Source: Myxococcales bacterium (GTDB taxonomy: Bacteria; Myxococcota_A; Polyangia; Polyangiales; Polyangiaceae). Taken from it: a stretch of 41,688 bases of DNA. Made by a program: the position numbers and the translations under genes. The stretch lies in the NCBI GenBank assembly GCA_021847645.1, contig JAJZQG010000053.1, positions 1-41,688 of the forward strand, read 5' to 3'. Positions 17,275-25,540 of the stretch are shown here, piece by piece. How positions within the stretch are numbered: the stretch's first letter is position 1; each line of letters starts with the position of its first letter. The notes under the pieces are model-generated. The model saw only the letters and a program-made list of their open reading frames with translations. It ran no database searches and had not been told where the DNA came from.

Positions 17275-17400
17275 GCGGGCTCACCCACTCCGGGAACGAG
17301 CACACAAGCACCCAGACCGCACACCCCCAGGCACGACACCCGATCGGGTGGCGCCGAGCATCCCTGACAAGCAGCAGCAAAGCGCTCGTGCCGAGCAGGA
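17275..17400 (+). promoter_or_regulatory. C-rich, G-poor rho leader, possible rut site
   Basis: The 288 bases between the transglycosylase stop and the rho ATG contain a stretch unlike its surroundings. In 17281-17340 I count 29 C, 11 G and only two T, with repeated CACAC/CACCC runs at YC-like spacing. Unstructured C-rich RNA is what Rho binds, and autogenous attenuation in the rho leader is known in E. coli. No ORF with convincing codon use occupies the leader, although an in-frame extension is open from 17258. Confidence 0.45.
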
Positions 17401-17494
17401 CTCCGCAAAGACACTCTTTGGCAGTCATTCAGACCGAGCCCGACGAGTCGGCACATGGGGTGGCCGGCACGCCGCAGTGGAGGACACGAATCCG

Positions 17495-18748
17495 ATGCAT
17501 CTCCGAGAGTTGAAGCAGAAGCCGATGGTAGAGCTGGCGCAGATGGCGAAGGAGCTCAACATCGAAGGCGGCGCAGGCCTTCGCAAGCAGGAGCTGATCT
17601 TCGCGCTGCTGCAGGCCCAGTCCGCCAAGAACGGGACCATCTACGGCGAAGGCGTGCTCGAGTGCCTTCCCGACGGATTCGGCTTCCTTCGCGCGCCCGA
17701 CTACAACTACCTGCCCGGGCCCGACGACGTCTACGTGTCGCCCTCGCAGATTCGCCGCTTCGGCCTTCGCACCGGCGACAGCGTCACGGGCACCATTCGT
17801 CCGCCCAAGGAGAGCGAGCGGTACTTCGCCCTGCTCAAGGTCGAGAAGATCAACGGCGAGTCGCCGGACGTGGCCCGCGACAAGATCCTGTTCGACAACC
17901 TGACCCCGCTCTACCCGCACCAGAAGTTCAAGCTCGAGTGCGAGGACGATCCGAAGAACTACTCGACGCGAACGTTGGACCTACTGGTACCCATCGGCAA
18001 GGGCCAGCGCTGCCTGATCGTCTCGCCGCCGCGCGCGGGCAAGACGATGCTGCTGCAGAACATCGCCAACGCCATCGCCAAGAACAGCCCGGAGACGGTG
18101 CTGATCGTGCTGCTGATCGACGAGCGTCCGGAAGAAGTGACGGACATGCAGCGCACGGTCCAGGGCGAGGTGATCTCCTCGACGTTCGACGAGCCGGCGA
18201 CGCGCCACGTGCAGGTGGCCGAGATGGTGATCGAGAAGGCCAAGCGCCTCATCGAGCACAAGAAGGACGTCGTGATCATGCTCGACTCGATCACGAGGCT
18301 GGCGCGTGCGTACAACACGGTGGTGCCGCCGAGCGGCAAGATCCTGTCGGGCGGCGTGGACTCCAACGCTCTTCACAAGCCCAAGCGCTTCTTCGGCGCG
18401 GCGCGCAACCTGGAGGAGGGCGGCTCGCTGACCATCATCGCCACGGCCCTTGTGGACACCGGCTCGCGCATGGACGAGGTGATCTTCGAGGAGTTCAAGG
18501 GCACGGGCAACAGCGAGATCCATCTGGACCGCAAGCTGATGGAGAAGCGCATCTTCCCCTGCCTGGACATCAATCGCAGCGCCACCCGCAAGGAAGAGCT
18601 GCTGCTCCCGGATTGGCAGCTGCAGCGCGTCTGGCTCCTCCGCAGCCTGCTGCACCCGCTCAACGTCATCGACTCGATGGAGTTTCTCCTGGATAAGATC
18701 TCGCGCACGCAGAGCAACCAGGAGTTCCTCGAGAGCATGAATCAGTAG
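17495..18748 (+). CDS. rho: transcription termination factor Rho
   Basis: Rho is a hexameric RNA-dependent ATPase and helicase that ends transcription at rut sites. The 417-residue product has the N-terminal Rho-N helix bundle ([20 protein letters not shown]), a cold-shock-like RNA-binding domain with [22 protein letters not shown], Walker [13 protein letters not shown] (Lys183), [13 protein letters not shown], the Q-loop region with [30 protein letters not shown], and the R-loop [21 protein letters not shown] chose the ATG at 17495 because a GGAGG lies 11 bases upstream and the length then matches family size. The open frame upstream to 17258 is a leader, not protein. Confidence 0.97.
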   Translation: MHLRELKQKPMVELAQMAKELNIEGGAGLRKQELIFALLQAQSAKNGTIYGEGVLECLPDGFGFLRAPDYNYLPGPDDVYVSPSQIRRFGLRTGDSVTGTIRPPKESERYFALLKVEKINGESPDVARDKILFDNLTPLYPHQKFKLECEDDPKNYSTRTLDLLVPIGKGQRCLIVSPPRAGKTMLLQNIANAIAKNSPETVLIVLLIDERPEEVTDMQRTVQGEVISSTFDEPATRHVQVAEMVIEKAKRLIEHKKDVVIMLDSITRLARAYNTVVPPSGKILSGGVDSNALHKPKRFFGAARNLEEGGSLTIIATALVDTGSRMDEVIFEEFKGTGNSEIHLDRKLMEKRIFPCLDINRSATRKEELLLPDWQLQRVWLLRSLLHPLNVIDSMEFLLDKISRTQSNQEFLESMNQ

Positions 18749-18895
18749 CCCTGCCCCGGACCGTCCTGCCGGCACGGCTCCCCGTTCCCTTCCCCTTCTC
18801 GCACCCGCACGGTCTTGTCGCGCGCGCACTGTGCGAGCCTGCTCTGCGGTACTACGTTCCTTTCAGAACCACCCGCACCGAGGTGCAGGCAGACC

Positions 18896-19426
18896 ATGAC
18901 GCGAAAACGTGTGGCGGTCGTTACCGCATTGTTGATCGCCGCGCTCGCCGGGCTGGGTGCGTGGCGCATCACGAGGCGTGCGCCATCGACGGCCCGCTCC
19001 GCTCCGGTGGCCCCATCAGCACCGAGCAACGTACCGAGCGCCTCGGCGGGCGCGTTTCCGCCGCCCGCGCAGGACTTGCCGCCGGACCGGTTCTACGAGC
19101 GAGTCGACGGCGCCGAGGCGGTGCTGCGCTCGCTCGGTTGCAGGCGATTGATGGTCTGGCGTCTCGACGATCCGGCCGCAGACCTCGAGATTCTCGCGTT
19201 CGACAGCCCGGACGGCGCGGCGAAAGCGCTGGCGCGGGACGCGGGGCCGGATCGGACGCACGACGTGCCGGGGGACGAAGGGTGGGCGAACGGGCAAGTC
19301 GTCTACTTCCGACGCGGAGCCGTGTACGTGCGAATCATCACCGACGCGCCAGGGGACGAGCGTGTCTTGCTGGCCGAGGCGCGGCGAGTGGATCGAGCGC
19401 TTGCCGACGGCTCGATCCGCCCGTGA
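18896..19426 (+). CDS. membrane-anchored protein, DUF6599-like
   Basis: The 176-residue product has one N-terminal hydrophobic anchor or uncleaved signal (MTRKRVAVVTALLIAALAGL). A Pro/Ser/Ala linker follows, then a small domain with RFYERVDGAEAVLRSLGCRR, VWRLDDPAADLEILAFDSPDGAAKAL and NGQVVYFRRGAVYVRI. This pattern is like DUF6599 proteins, short envelope proteins of unknown function; the match is by eye and moderate. I use the ATG at 18896 rather than the upstream TTG because it opens directly into the anchor. It is the first gene of the plus-strand run leading to the MEMO-AMMECR1 fusion gene, 77 bp away, and may belong to that operon. Confidence 0.6.
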   Translation: MTRKRVAVVTALLIAALAGLGAWRITRRAPSTARSAPVAPSAPSNVPSASAGAFPPPAQDLPPDRFYERVDGAEAVLRSLGCRRLMVWRLDDPAADLEILAFDSPDGAAKALARDAGPDRTHDVPGDEGWANGQVVYFRRGAVYVRIITDAPGDERVLLAEARRVDRALADGSIRP

Positions 19427-19503
19427 CATGCCCGGTGAAACGGCGGCCCTCACGTCGGGCGCACGGACGCTACGGTGCTATGATCGCTGCGAAAGGCGCA
19501 GCA

Positions 19504-21171
19504 ATGAATCATCGAATGCTGCCGGTTGTCGTCGCGTTGCTAGCGGGCTGTACCGAGCAAGGGGGACGTTCTGCCGGCCCGGCGGCGCCCGGTGCGGACG
19601 CGACCTCGGCTTCTCCGACGCCGCCTGCTTCGGCGCCAGCAACAACCTCGCAGAGTCCGCAGCGGGTGCGCGCGCCGGCCATTGCGGGTTCCTGGTACCC
19701 GGGTGAGCCTGCCCTGGTCGTCTCCGAAGTAGCGCGTCTGCTGCGAGAAGCGTCCTCGGCGCCGTCGCTGCCTTCGAAGCCCCTTGCCCTGGTCGTGCCG
19801 CACGCGGGGTGGCGCTTCTCGGGCGCGGCTGCGGCTGCGGCGTTTCGAACGCTGCACGCCGGCGACTATGCGAGAGTCGTGATCATCGGTCCGTCGCACC
19901 ATGTCGCGTTCGACGGATTCTCGGTGGGCGACGAAGACGCGTATGCGACGCCGGTAGGCAAGGTCCCCGTGTGTGCCGAGGCCGGTGGTCTGGTCGACGG
20001 CGCGACGGTCCGCCGGATCCCGGACGCCGACGCGCGCGAGCACTCGATCGAGATCGAGCTGCCGTTCCTGCAGCAGACCTTGGGGCAGTTCTGCCTGGTG
20101 CCGATCCTGGCGGGCGACACGACGCCGTCGATGGACCAGGAGCTGGCGGGCAAGCTCGCCAAGCTGAACGACGGCAAGACGCTGTACGTGTTCTCGAGCG
20201 ACTTCGTGCACTACGGCCCTGGATACGAGTACACGCCGTACGGTCCCACGGCCAGGGAAGCCTACGCGCAAGTCTCGCGGCTTCAGGATGAGGCGGTCGA
20301 TGCGCTGGAGAACAAGGACGCAGCAGGATTCCGCAGCCTGATCGCCAAGACGCACGCGACGATCTGCGGTCGTCACGGGCTGTACGTGCTGCTCGATCTG
20401 CTGCCCATGATCGCGCCCGACGCGCACGCGGTCGCACTCGCGCGGTACGCGTCGGTGGACTTGCCGGTGGGCGTCGGCCCCGACGGCGTGTGGTACGTGG
20501 CGCTTGCGTACGTGCGTGGCGCCGTCCAGGCGACGGTGCCGCCGATGGGCGCGCCCAAGCCGCCCGAGGCCGATACGGTGACATCTCCGCCGGTGGATGC
20601 GGCGAGCGGGCAAGCGCTGGTGCGGATCGCGCGCGCGGCCTTGCGAACCCAGCTGCAGGGCACCAGGGACTTGCAGCGCGAGCTGGCATCGCTGCCGACG
20701 TCGCCGCTGTGGGATCGGGAGCAGGCGGTCTTCGTGACGCTCAACGAGAACGGCCGATTGCGGGGCTGTGTCGGGCAGGTGGTACCCACGTATCCGCTCG
20801 CCGACGCGGTCGTGCATGCGGCATTGGACGCGGCGTTGAACGACACCCGATTCCAGCCCGTCACGGCCGATGAGGTCAACCGTCTATCGGTGGAGGTCAC
20901 GGCGCTGACTCCTTCGCATCCGATTGCGTCGTGGAAGGACATCGTGTTGGGCAGGGACGGCATCGTGCTCGCGCTCGAGGGCCATCGAGCGTTGTTTCTG
21001 CCGCAAGTGCCGGGCGAGCAGGGATGGACGCTGGAGCAGACGTTGCGGGAATTGTCGCTCAAAGCGGGCCTGGCGCAGGACGCCTGGCGCGACCCGCGCG
21101 CTGTTTATTCGGTATTCACGGGGCAGGTGTTCGAGGAGCCGAAGGCAGAAAAGGGTCCTTCGGCGCGTTAA
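19504..21171 (+). CDS. amrB-amrA: MEMO-AMMECR1 fusion lipoprotein (AmmeMemoRadiSam proteins B and A)
   Basis: The 555-residue protein joins two conserved families that usually occur as separate genes. The signal peptide ends in VVALLAGC, a lipobox with lipidated Cys16, followed by a Ser/Pro/Ala tether. The MEMO domain (about 55-345) has VVPHAGWRFSG (His100), GPSHHVAFDGF (His132, His133), EHSIEIELPFLQ (His180), SSDFVHYGPGYEYTPYG and ICGRHG (Cys288), matching the metal-site residues known in MEMO1. The AMMECR1 domain (about 368-545) has the hallmark RLRGCVGQV near 418-425 and NRLSVEVTALTP. The biochemical role of the AmmeMemoRadiSam set is, to my knowledge, not settled. DUF362 follows after 7 bp. 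An ATG at 19480 would only lengthen the signal peptide by eight residues. Confidence 0.9.
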   Translation: MNHRMLPVVVALLAGCTEQGGRSAGPAAPGADATSASPTPPASAPATTSQSPQRVRAPAIAGSWYPGEPALVVSEVARLLREASSAPSLPSKPLALVVPHAGWRFSGAAAAAAFRTLHAGDYARVVIIGPSHHVAFDGFSVGDEDAYATPVGKVPVCAEAGGLVDGATVRRIPDADAREHSIEIELPFLQQTLGQFCLVPILAGDTTPSMDQELAGKLAKLNDGKTLYVFSSDFVHYGPGYEYTPYGPTAREAYAQVSRLQDEAVDALENKDAAGFRSLIAKTHATICGRHGLYVLLDLLPMIAPDAHAVALARYASVDLPVGVGPDGVWYVALAYVRGAVQATVPPMGAPKPPEADTVTSPPVDAASGQALVRIARAALRTQLQGTRDLQRELASLPTSPLWDREQAVFVTLNENGRLRGCVGQVVPTYPLADAVVHAALDAALNDTRFQPVTADEVNRLSVEVTALTPSHPIASWKDIVLGRDGIVLALEGHRALFLPQVPGEQGWTLEQTLRELSLKAGLAQDAWRDPRAVYSVFTGQVFEEPKAEKGPSAR

Positions 21172-21178
21172 GGAAGCC

Positions 21179-22174
21179 ATGAGCATCGAGCGCAAGCGTC
21201 GACAACTGCTTCAAGGACTGGCCGCCCTGGCCGGGCTCGGTGTAGTGGATAACGCGCACGCGGCGCGGGGCGTTCCGCTGATGAACCCGTCGGGCGGGCG
21301 GCCGGTCGTGGCGCGGGCGCGACGCGACGGCGTGATCGATGCGCGAGGCGTGGTCGACCGGGGGAAGCTCGAGGCGATGCTCGGTGGGGCGGTGGCGCGG
21401 GCGGCGGGAACGGCCAGCCCACGGGAGGCGTTCGGGCGCTTGTTCCGACCGTCGGACGTGGTGGGCATCAAGGTGGGAACGCTGGCGGGACCGGGGCTGT
21501 CGCCGCATCCGGAGGTGGCCGCGCTGCTGGCGGGCTGGCTGCAGCAGGCGGGTGTGGCGGCGAACAAGATCATCATCTGGGACCGGACGGACGGCGAGCT
21601 GGAGCGGGCCGGTTTTCCAGTCAACCGCTCGGAAACGGGAGTGCGCTGCCTGGGGACGAATCAGGATTACGACTGGACGCCGAGGGAATGGGGCGCAGGC
21701 GGCTCGTGCTTTGCGCGGATGTTGCTGTACGAGATGACCGCGCTCATCAGCGTGGGCGTGATGAAGGACCACGATCTGGCGGGCATTTCGGCGGGGATGA
21801 AGAACTGGTACGGAGCGATTCACAACCCCAACAAGCAGCACGCCAACGGGTGCGACCCGCAGGTGGCGTATCTGGCCGCGTACCCGCCGATTCGCAACAA
21901 GCTGCGGCTGACGGTGGTGGACGGGCTGGTGGCGCAGTGCCAGGGAGGTCCGGCGCGAAGCCCGCGCTGGGCGTGGCCCTATCAAGGCGTATTGGCGAGT
22001 CTGGATCCGGTCGCGATCGATGCGATTGCGTGGAAGATCATCGAGGAGCGCCGTCACGAGCTGGGGCTCAAGACGCTGGTGGAAGACCAGCGGGAGCCGA
22101 AATGGATTGCGAGCGCGGCGCGGCTGGGCCTGGGCGAGAACCGCGTGGAGCACATCGACCTGGTGGACACATGA
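21179..22174 (+). CDS. DUF362 family protein with Tat-like signal
   Basis: The 331-residue product begins MSIERKRRQLLQGLAALAGL and then ends its signal near AHAARG, a twin-arginine-like signal peptide. The mature part shows DUF362 features: DVVGIKVGTLAGPGLSPHPEV, IIIWDRTDGELERAGF, LISVGVMKDHDLAGISAGMKNWYG, NKLRLTVVDGLVAQCQGGP and LDPVAIDAIAWKII. DUF362 proteins are often found beside Fe-S or radical SAM enzymes, and some also carry ferredoxin domains; none is visible here. It starts 7 bp after the MEMO-AMMECR1 stop behind an AAGGA ribosome site and overlaps the radical SAM gene by four bases (ATGA), so the three are almost certainly one operon. Confidence 0.88.
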   Translation: MSIERKRRQLLQGLAALAGLGVVDNAHAARGVPLMNPSGGRPVVARARRDGVIDARGVVDRGKLEAMLGGAVARAAGTASPREAFGRLFRPSDVVGIKVGTLAGPGLSPHPEVAALLAGWLQQAGVAANKIIIWDRTDGELERAGFPVNRSETGVRCLGTNQDYDWTPREWGAGGSCFARMLLYEMTALISVGVMKDHDLAGISAGMKNWYGAIHNPNKQHANGCDPQVAYLAAYPPIRNKLRLTVVDGLVAQCQGGPARSPRWAWPYQGVLASLDPVAIDAIAWKIIEERRHELGLKTLVEDQREPKWIASAARLGLGENRVEHIDLVDT

Positions 22175-23322
22175 GCACGCAACAGTGGGATCGTCGGGCA
22201 TTGCTGGCCGCGGTGGCGGCGGGCGCGGCCACGGTGTGTTGGCGCCGGCTGGCCTGGGCGCAGGACGAGACGCAAGCCGGTGCGGCGGGCGGCGGCGCGG
22301 TGGCGGGGCTGGCGGCCCACCCGGCACGATGGTGGAAGAGCGCGGGAGACCTGCGGGTGCAGTGCGAGCTGTGCCCGCAGAAATGCCGCGTCGCCGATCG
22401 GGAGCGCGGCACCTGCGGCGTACGCGAGAATCACGGAGGCCAGTACAAGACACTGGTGTACGGACGTCCGGCCGCGATTCACGTGGACCCGATCGAGAAG
22501 AAGCCGTTCAACCACGTCTTGCCGGGCAAGACGGCGCTGTCCTTGGGAACGCCGGGCTGCAACATGCAGTGCAAGTTTTGCCAGAACTGGGAGATATCGC
22601 AGGCCAGGCCGGAGCAGGTGAAGACCTTCGACAAGCCGCCGGACGCTATCGTGGAGATGGCGAAGCAGGCGAATGCGCCGGCCGTGGCGTGCACATACAC
22701 CGAGCCGGTCGTGTGGTCGGAGTATGTCTATGACATTGCCGCCGCGGCGCACAAGGCGGGATTGCGCTCGCTGATGGTGTCGAACGGGTTCATCCAGGCG
22801 CAGCCGATGACCGATCTGGCGGGCGTGCTCGACGCCGTGAAGGTGGACCTGAAGGCGTTCACCGAGACGTTCTATCACGACACGTGCGGAGCGTCGCTGG
22901 CGCCCGTGCTGGACACGCTGCGGCTGCTGGCGCGAAGGCACATGTGGATCGAGATCGTGGTGCTGGTGATTCCCGGACTCAACGATAGCGTGTCCGAGGC
23001 CCAGGCGCTGGCCAGGTTCGTGCACAACGAGCTGGGCGCGCACGTGCCGGTGCACTTCACGCGCTTTCACCCGAGCTACCGGCTGCTGAACGTGCCGAGC
23101 ACGCCGGTCCCCACGCTCACGGCGTTCCGCAACGCGGCCATGGCCGAGGGGCTGCAGTTCGTCTATGTGGGAAACGTGCTGGGCCATCCGGGCAACAACA
23201 CGTACTGCCCCAATTGCAGGAACGTGGTCATTCGCCGGGCCGACTCGGTGCTGCTGGAGAATCGTCTGCAGGACGGCAAGTGCCCGGACTGCGGACGCGC
23301 GATTCCAGGTATTTGGAGCTGA
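22171..23322 (+). CDS. amrS: AmmeMemoRadiSam radical SAM enzyme with Tat-like signal
   Basis: The 383-residue product is a radical SAM protein with the cluster motif CNMQCKFC (Cys130, Cys134, Cys137). An N-terminal Cys region (CELCPQKCRVADRERGTCG) precedes it, as in pyruvate-formate-lyase-activase-like members of the AmmeMemoRadiSam family. AVACTYTEPVVW, DAVKVDLKAF and VLVIPGLNDS follow in the expected order. The C-terminus has a zinc-ribbon-like pair (YCPNC and CPDCG). The first 32 residues look like a twin-arginine signal: DRRALLAAVAAGAATV, then cleavage near LAWAQ. Export of a SAM-dependent enzyme would be unusual; alternatively the signal could be vestigial. It overlaps the DUF362 stop by four bases. 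Confidence 0.9.
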   Translation: MSTQQWDRRALLAAVAAGAATVCWRRLAWAQDETQAGAAGGGAVAGLAAHPARWWKSAGDLRVQCELCPQKCRVADRERGTCGVRENHGGQYKTLVYGRPAAIHVDPIEKKPFNHVLPGKTALSLGTPGCNMQCKFCQNWEISQARPEQVKTFDKPPDAIVEMAKQANAPAVACTYTEPVVWSEYVYDIAAAAHKAGLRSLMVSNGFIQAQPMTDLAGVLDAVKVDLKAFTETFYHDTCGASLAPVLDTLRLLARRHMWIEIVVLVIPGLNDSVSEAQALARFVHNELGAHVPVHFTRFHPSYRLLNVPSTPVPTLTAFRNAAMAEGLQFVYVGNVLGHPGNNTYCPNCRNVVIRRADSVLLENRLQDGKCPDCGRAIPGIWS

Positions 23323-23441
23323 GACGAGCCACCGGTTACTGCGGATTCACCGGTGGGATCTGCCGCCGGCCGGCGAGCCAGACCGTGACGGTGGCCGTCG
23401 CGCCATGCCGGGCGTATCCTCGATATCTGGAGGTGAGATCG

Positions 23442-24518
23442 ATGATGCGTTCGGCGTCGCAGTTGTTGCTTTCAGCGGTGTGCCTTGCGACCTGCTCTTG
23501 CGGAGGCACGGTCTCGGGCTCATCGGCGGGCGGATGGGACGCAGCGATGCCGAATGACGCCGCCGGAGGGGAGCCCACTGTTGCGCCCGACGGTGGCGAG
23601 GCCCGGGACGCGCCGGCCGACGGGGCGATCGCGGATGCGCCGCCGGACACGGGGCCGGCGGTATTCTGCGCCGGCGCGAGCAAGGCATTCCTGGGCGGGA
23701 AGGCCGCTGATCCGGCCGTGGTGACTTCTTCGATGCTCGCGATGAATTGCTGCGAGGGCTTCGTGGATCGATTCCACACCAAGGCCCAGCTGGGCGTGGA
23801 TCTGGAGGTGATGGTGCGCGCCTTCGGTGCATTGGTCTCGGGCGACTACGTGCTTCCCGCGGACGCGGGCGGGCTGCAGGTCGGCGTTGGGGACGCCGAC
23901 CAACCGTCTTGGCCCGGAGCCACGGCGTCGGGCACGCTGCGCCTGGAGGTGCCCACGACGTCGGACCAACCCACGCGTGCGACGTACTGTCTGCAGGTCG
24001 ATTCGCCGGGAGACGCGCTCGACGGCGCTCGCCTCTACGGCTCGGACGTCGTGTTGGCGCCATGGTCGTGGGAGAGCCGATTCGAGGTGAGACTCCTGGC
24101 TGACGCGAGCCTTAATGCCGAGCAGGCGGAGCAGCAACCGCTGGACAGCCTGGTGCTGGCCTCGGGCAGTCCCCTGTTCGGCTTGATGTCCCTGGCCTGG
24201 TATGACGCGTCGAACCACATCGGACACTGGGACAGTTGGTACAGCAGCGCTACGATCATCAACCAGTTGCCCAACGTGGGAGTCTATGGTCTGCCGTTCG
24301 TCGTGCTCGCCGACGGCCAGAGGATCTACCTGGGAGCGTTCATGACGGCGGTTTCGTCGGTGGGGCTGAGCATGCCGGTGATCGTCATCGAGGACATGCA
24401 GCAGGATTCCTTCCGCATCGACGCGGGATACCCGGGCGGCTTCCCGCCGTCGCCCGATCCTCGCGACGACCCGCGCATCGCGAGCGTGCTGGCGTCGGCA
24501 GGCAAGCTGGTGCCGTGA
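23442..24518 (+). CDS. putative lipoprotein of unknown function
   Basis: The 358-residue product has a short signal peptide with possible lipobox cysteines (SAVCLATCSCGG). An Ala/Asp/Pro-rich tether follows to about residue 75, then a globular domain I do not recognise. That domain includes an AMNCCEGFVDRFHTK block, a beta-rich middle, and HIGHWDSWYSSATIINQLPN. A very good ribosome site, GGAGGTGA, stands five bases before the ATG at 23442. It follows the radical SAM gene by 119 bp in the same direction, so it could be a fourth envelope component of that operon or simply an adjacent accessory gene. Confidence 0.75.
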   Translation: MMRSASQLLLSAVCLATCSCGGTVSGSSAGGWDAAMPNDAAGGEPTVAPDGGEARDAPADGAIADAPPDTGPAVFCAGASKAFLGGKAADPAVVTSSMLAMNCCEGFVDRFHTKAQLGVDLEVMVRAFGALVSGDYVLPADAGGLQVGVGDADQPSWPGATASGTLRLEVPTTSDQPTRATYCLQVDSPGDALDGARLYGSDVVLAPWSWESRFEVRLLADASLNAEQAEQQPLDSLVLASGSPLFGLMSLAWYDASNHIGHWDSWYSSATIINQLPNVGVYGLPFVVLADGQRIYLGAFMTAVSSVGLSMPVIVIEDMQQDSFRIDAGYPGGFPPSPDPRDDPRIASVLASAGKLVP

Positions 24519-24542
24519 GCGCGGGCCGGGTAGCCGCAGGCC

Positions 24543-24827
24543 TCACGGGTCGTCGTGCAAGAGTCCGCGGGGCTTCCCGTTGCAGACGGCAGGCTTCGCA
24601 GCTCGTAGCATCGAAGCGCCTTCGCCTGGTATGCCTTGCACTCGGTGCACGACGGGGCGCACGAGCCCGTCGGCCGTGTGATACTCCCAGCAGTACGCCG
24701 GCGCCGGGTGCGGCCGGTTGTTGGTCCCCACGTATCCGGTCGAGCGTAACGCGCGACACGCGCTACCGGGAGGGTGGCACGCTTCCCGTACCCCTCCGTG
24801 TCCTCCGAGGTGTTTCTGCCTGTTCAA
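24543..24827 (-). CDS. small hypothetical ORF, weak
   Basis: This 94-codon minus-strand frame opens at 24827. From about codon 30 it uses mostly G/C-ending codons (GYVGTNNRPHPAPAYCWEYH, then TADGLVRPVVHRVQG). The last third loses that bias. I recognise no family. It could be a real small gene, or the decayed 3' part of a larger one in this patchwork interval between the 23442 lipoprotein and the duplicated block. No convincing ribosome site precedes the start. Confidence 0.3.
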   Translation of the reverse strand: MNRQKHLGGHGGVREACHPPGSACRALRSTGYVGTNNRPHPAPAYCWEYHTADGLVRPVVHRVQGIPGEGASMLRAAKPAVCNGKPRGLLHDDP

Positions 24828-24961
24828 CCCGTTCGCTGCTCGAGCCGTAGCTCATGACCCTTGCTCCGCGACGCAAATGCGCAGACGGCCTTTGCGCGAA
24901 GGTCGTCGAGACGCTTCCAGCGTTCGCCAGACAGGAAGTGCGCCCGCGTGCGGCGGGAACG

Positions 24962-25129
24962 ATGCCGTGCGACATTCAGCCTTGGCCCGGTGCGCTCGTG
25001 TCGGTGCGCACGTCCAGCGGAACCGTGGAGGGCTCGACGGACGTGCGGGGCACGGTTCGGCTCGAGACCCGCGGCCCGATCCAGTCCATCTTCGTGAACG
25101 GCACGCCCGTGGCCGACCAGCGGTAGGCA
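24962..25129 (+). pseudogene. decayed copy of the 3' end of the 28293 lipoprotein gene
   Basis: This segment encodes the block MPCDIQPWPGALVSVRT followed by SSGTVEGSTDVRGTVRL and ends NGTPVADQR-stop. It is about 93 percent identical at DNA level (12 differences in 168 bases by eye) to 28758-28925, which encodes the C-terminus of the second small lipoprotein. Upstream of 24962 the similarity ends abruptly; the frame remains open back to 24854 but encodes unrelated Arg-rich sequence without a signal peptide. I read it as a gene fragment. Confidence 0.75.
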
Positions 25130-25132
25130 ACC

Positions 25133-25210
25133 CCCCGTGGCGATGCCCGCAGCGATCTGCAGCGCCACGAGCGCGCCGACTGCCGAGTACAAGGCGCCGA
25201 CGCGGGTCTC
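25133..25210. repeat. deleted copy of pieces of the downstream permease gene
   Basis: Bases 25133-25155 match 29337-29360 (CCCGTGGCGATGCCCGC core). Bases 25156-25208 match 29530-29582 (CGAGTACAAGGCGCCGACGC core), both inside the 29089-31413 permease gene. Order and orientation match the original locus, with about 170 bases missing between the two pieces and about 410 missing between this and the preceding block. Together with 24962-25129 this is a degraded tandem copy of the lipoprotein-permease junction. Confidence 0.7.
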
Positions 25211-25520
25211 ACGCCGTGAGCGAGGCCTCCGTCATCCGCACGGGGATGACCGGAACGACAGCGTGTTGCGAAGGAATCTCCCGGCGTCGCGAGTTACGGG
25301 GGATCCCCTCCGCGTCCCGGTGCACGAACACCAGGTCGGGCCGGTACGAGGAGATCGCATCCCGTAGAGTCTCGTCGATGGACTGCCCGCCGCGCACAAT
25401 GAACTTCGGAGGCGCGAGCGAGGCTTTTGCCTGCACCTGCCGAATAGCCCAGGACACGATAGGAACGAGGCTTCGATCGCTGCTGCCGTCGGCGATCAAG
25501 ACGTAGAAGAACGGGATCAT
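25209..25520 (-). pseudogene. 3'-truncated TOPRIM/DUF4276-like gene fragment
   Basis: The 103-residue frame starts well (MIPFFYVLIADGSSDRSLVP) and contains DLVFVHRDAEGIPRNSRRRE and VVPVIPVRMTEA. These blocks resemble a family of small TOPRIM-like proteins (DUF4276-type), some of which accompany ATPases in phage-defence loci. In relatives I recall, the TEA motif is followed by a further C-terminal region of similar length; here the frame stops four codons later. The break lies exactly at the edge of the duplicated block ending at 25210, so the gene was probably cut by that rearrangement. Family assignment is from memory of motif shape and is moderate. Confidence 0.55.
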
Positions 25521-25540
25521 GGTTGCGCGGTGCCTAGCTG

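Noticed and set aside
17258..17494. N-terminal extension of Rho by 79 residues
   Set aside because: The sequence is low complexity, the ATG at 17495 has a good ribosome site, and the resulting length matches the family.
24854..25126. 90-codon plus-strand gene
   Set aside because: Only its last 55 codons resemble a real protein, and they are a fragment copied from 28758-28925; the first part has no signal or codon bias.
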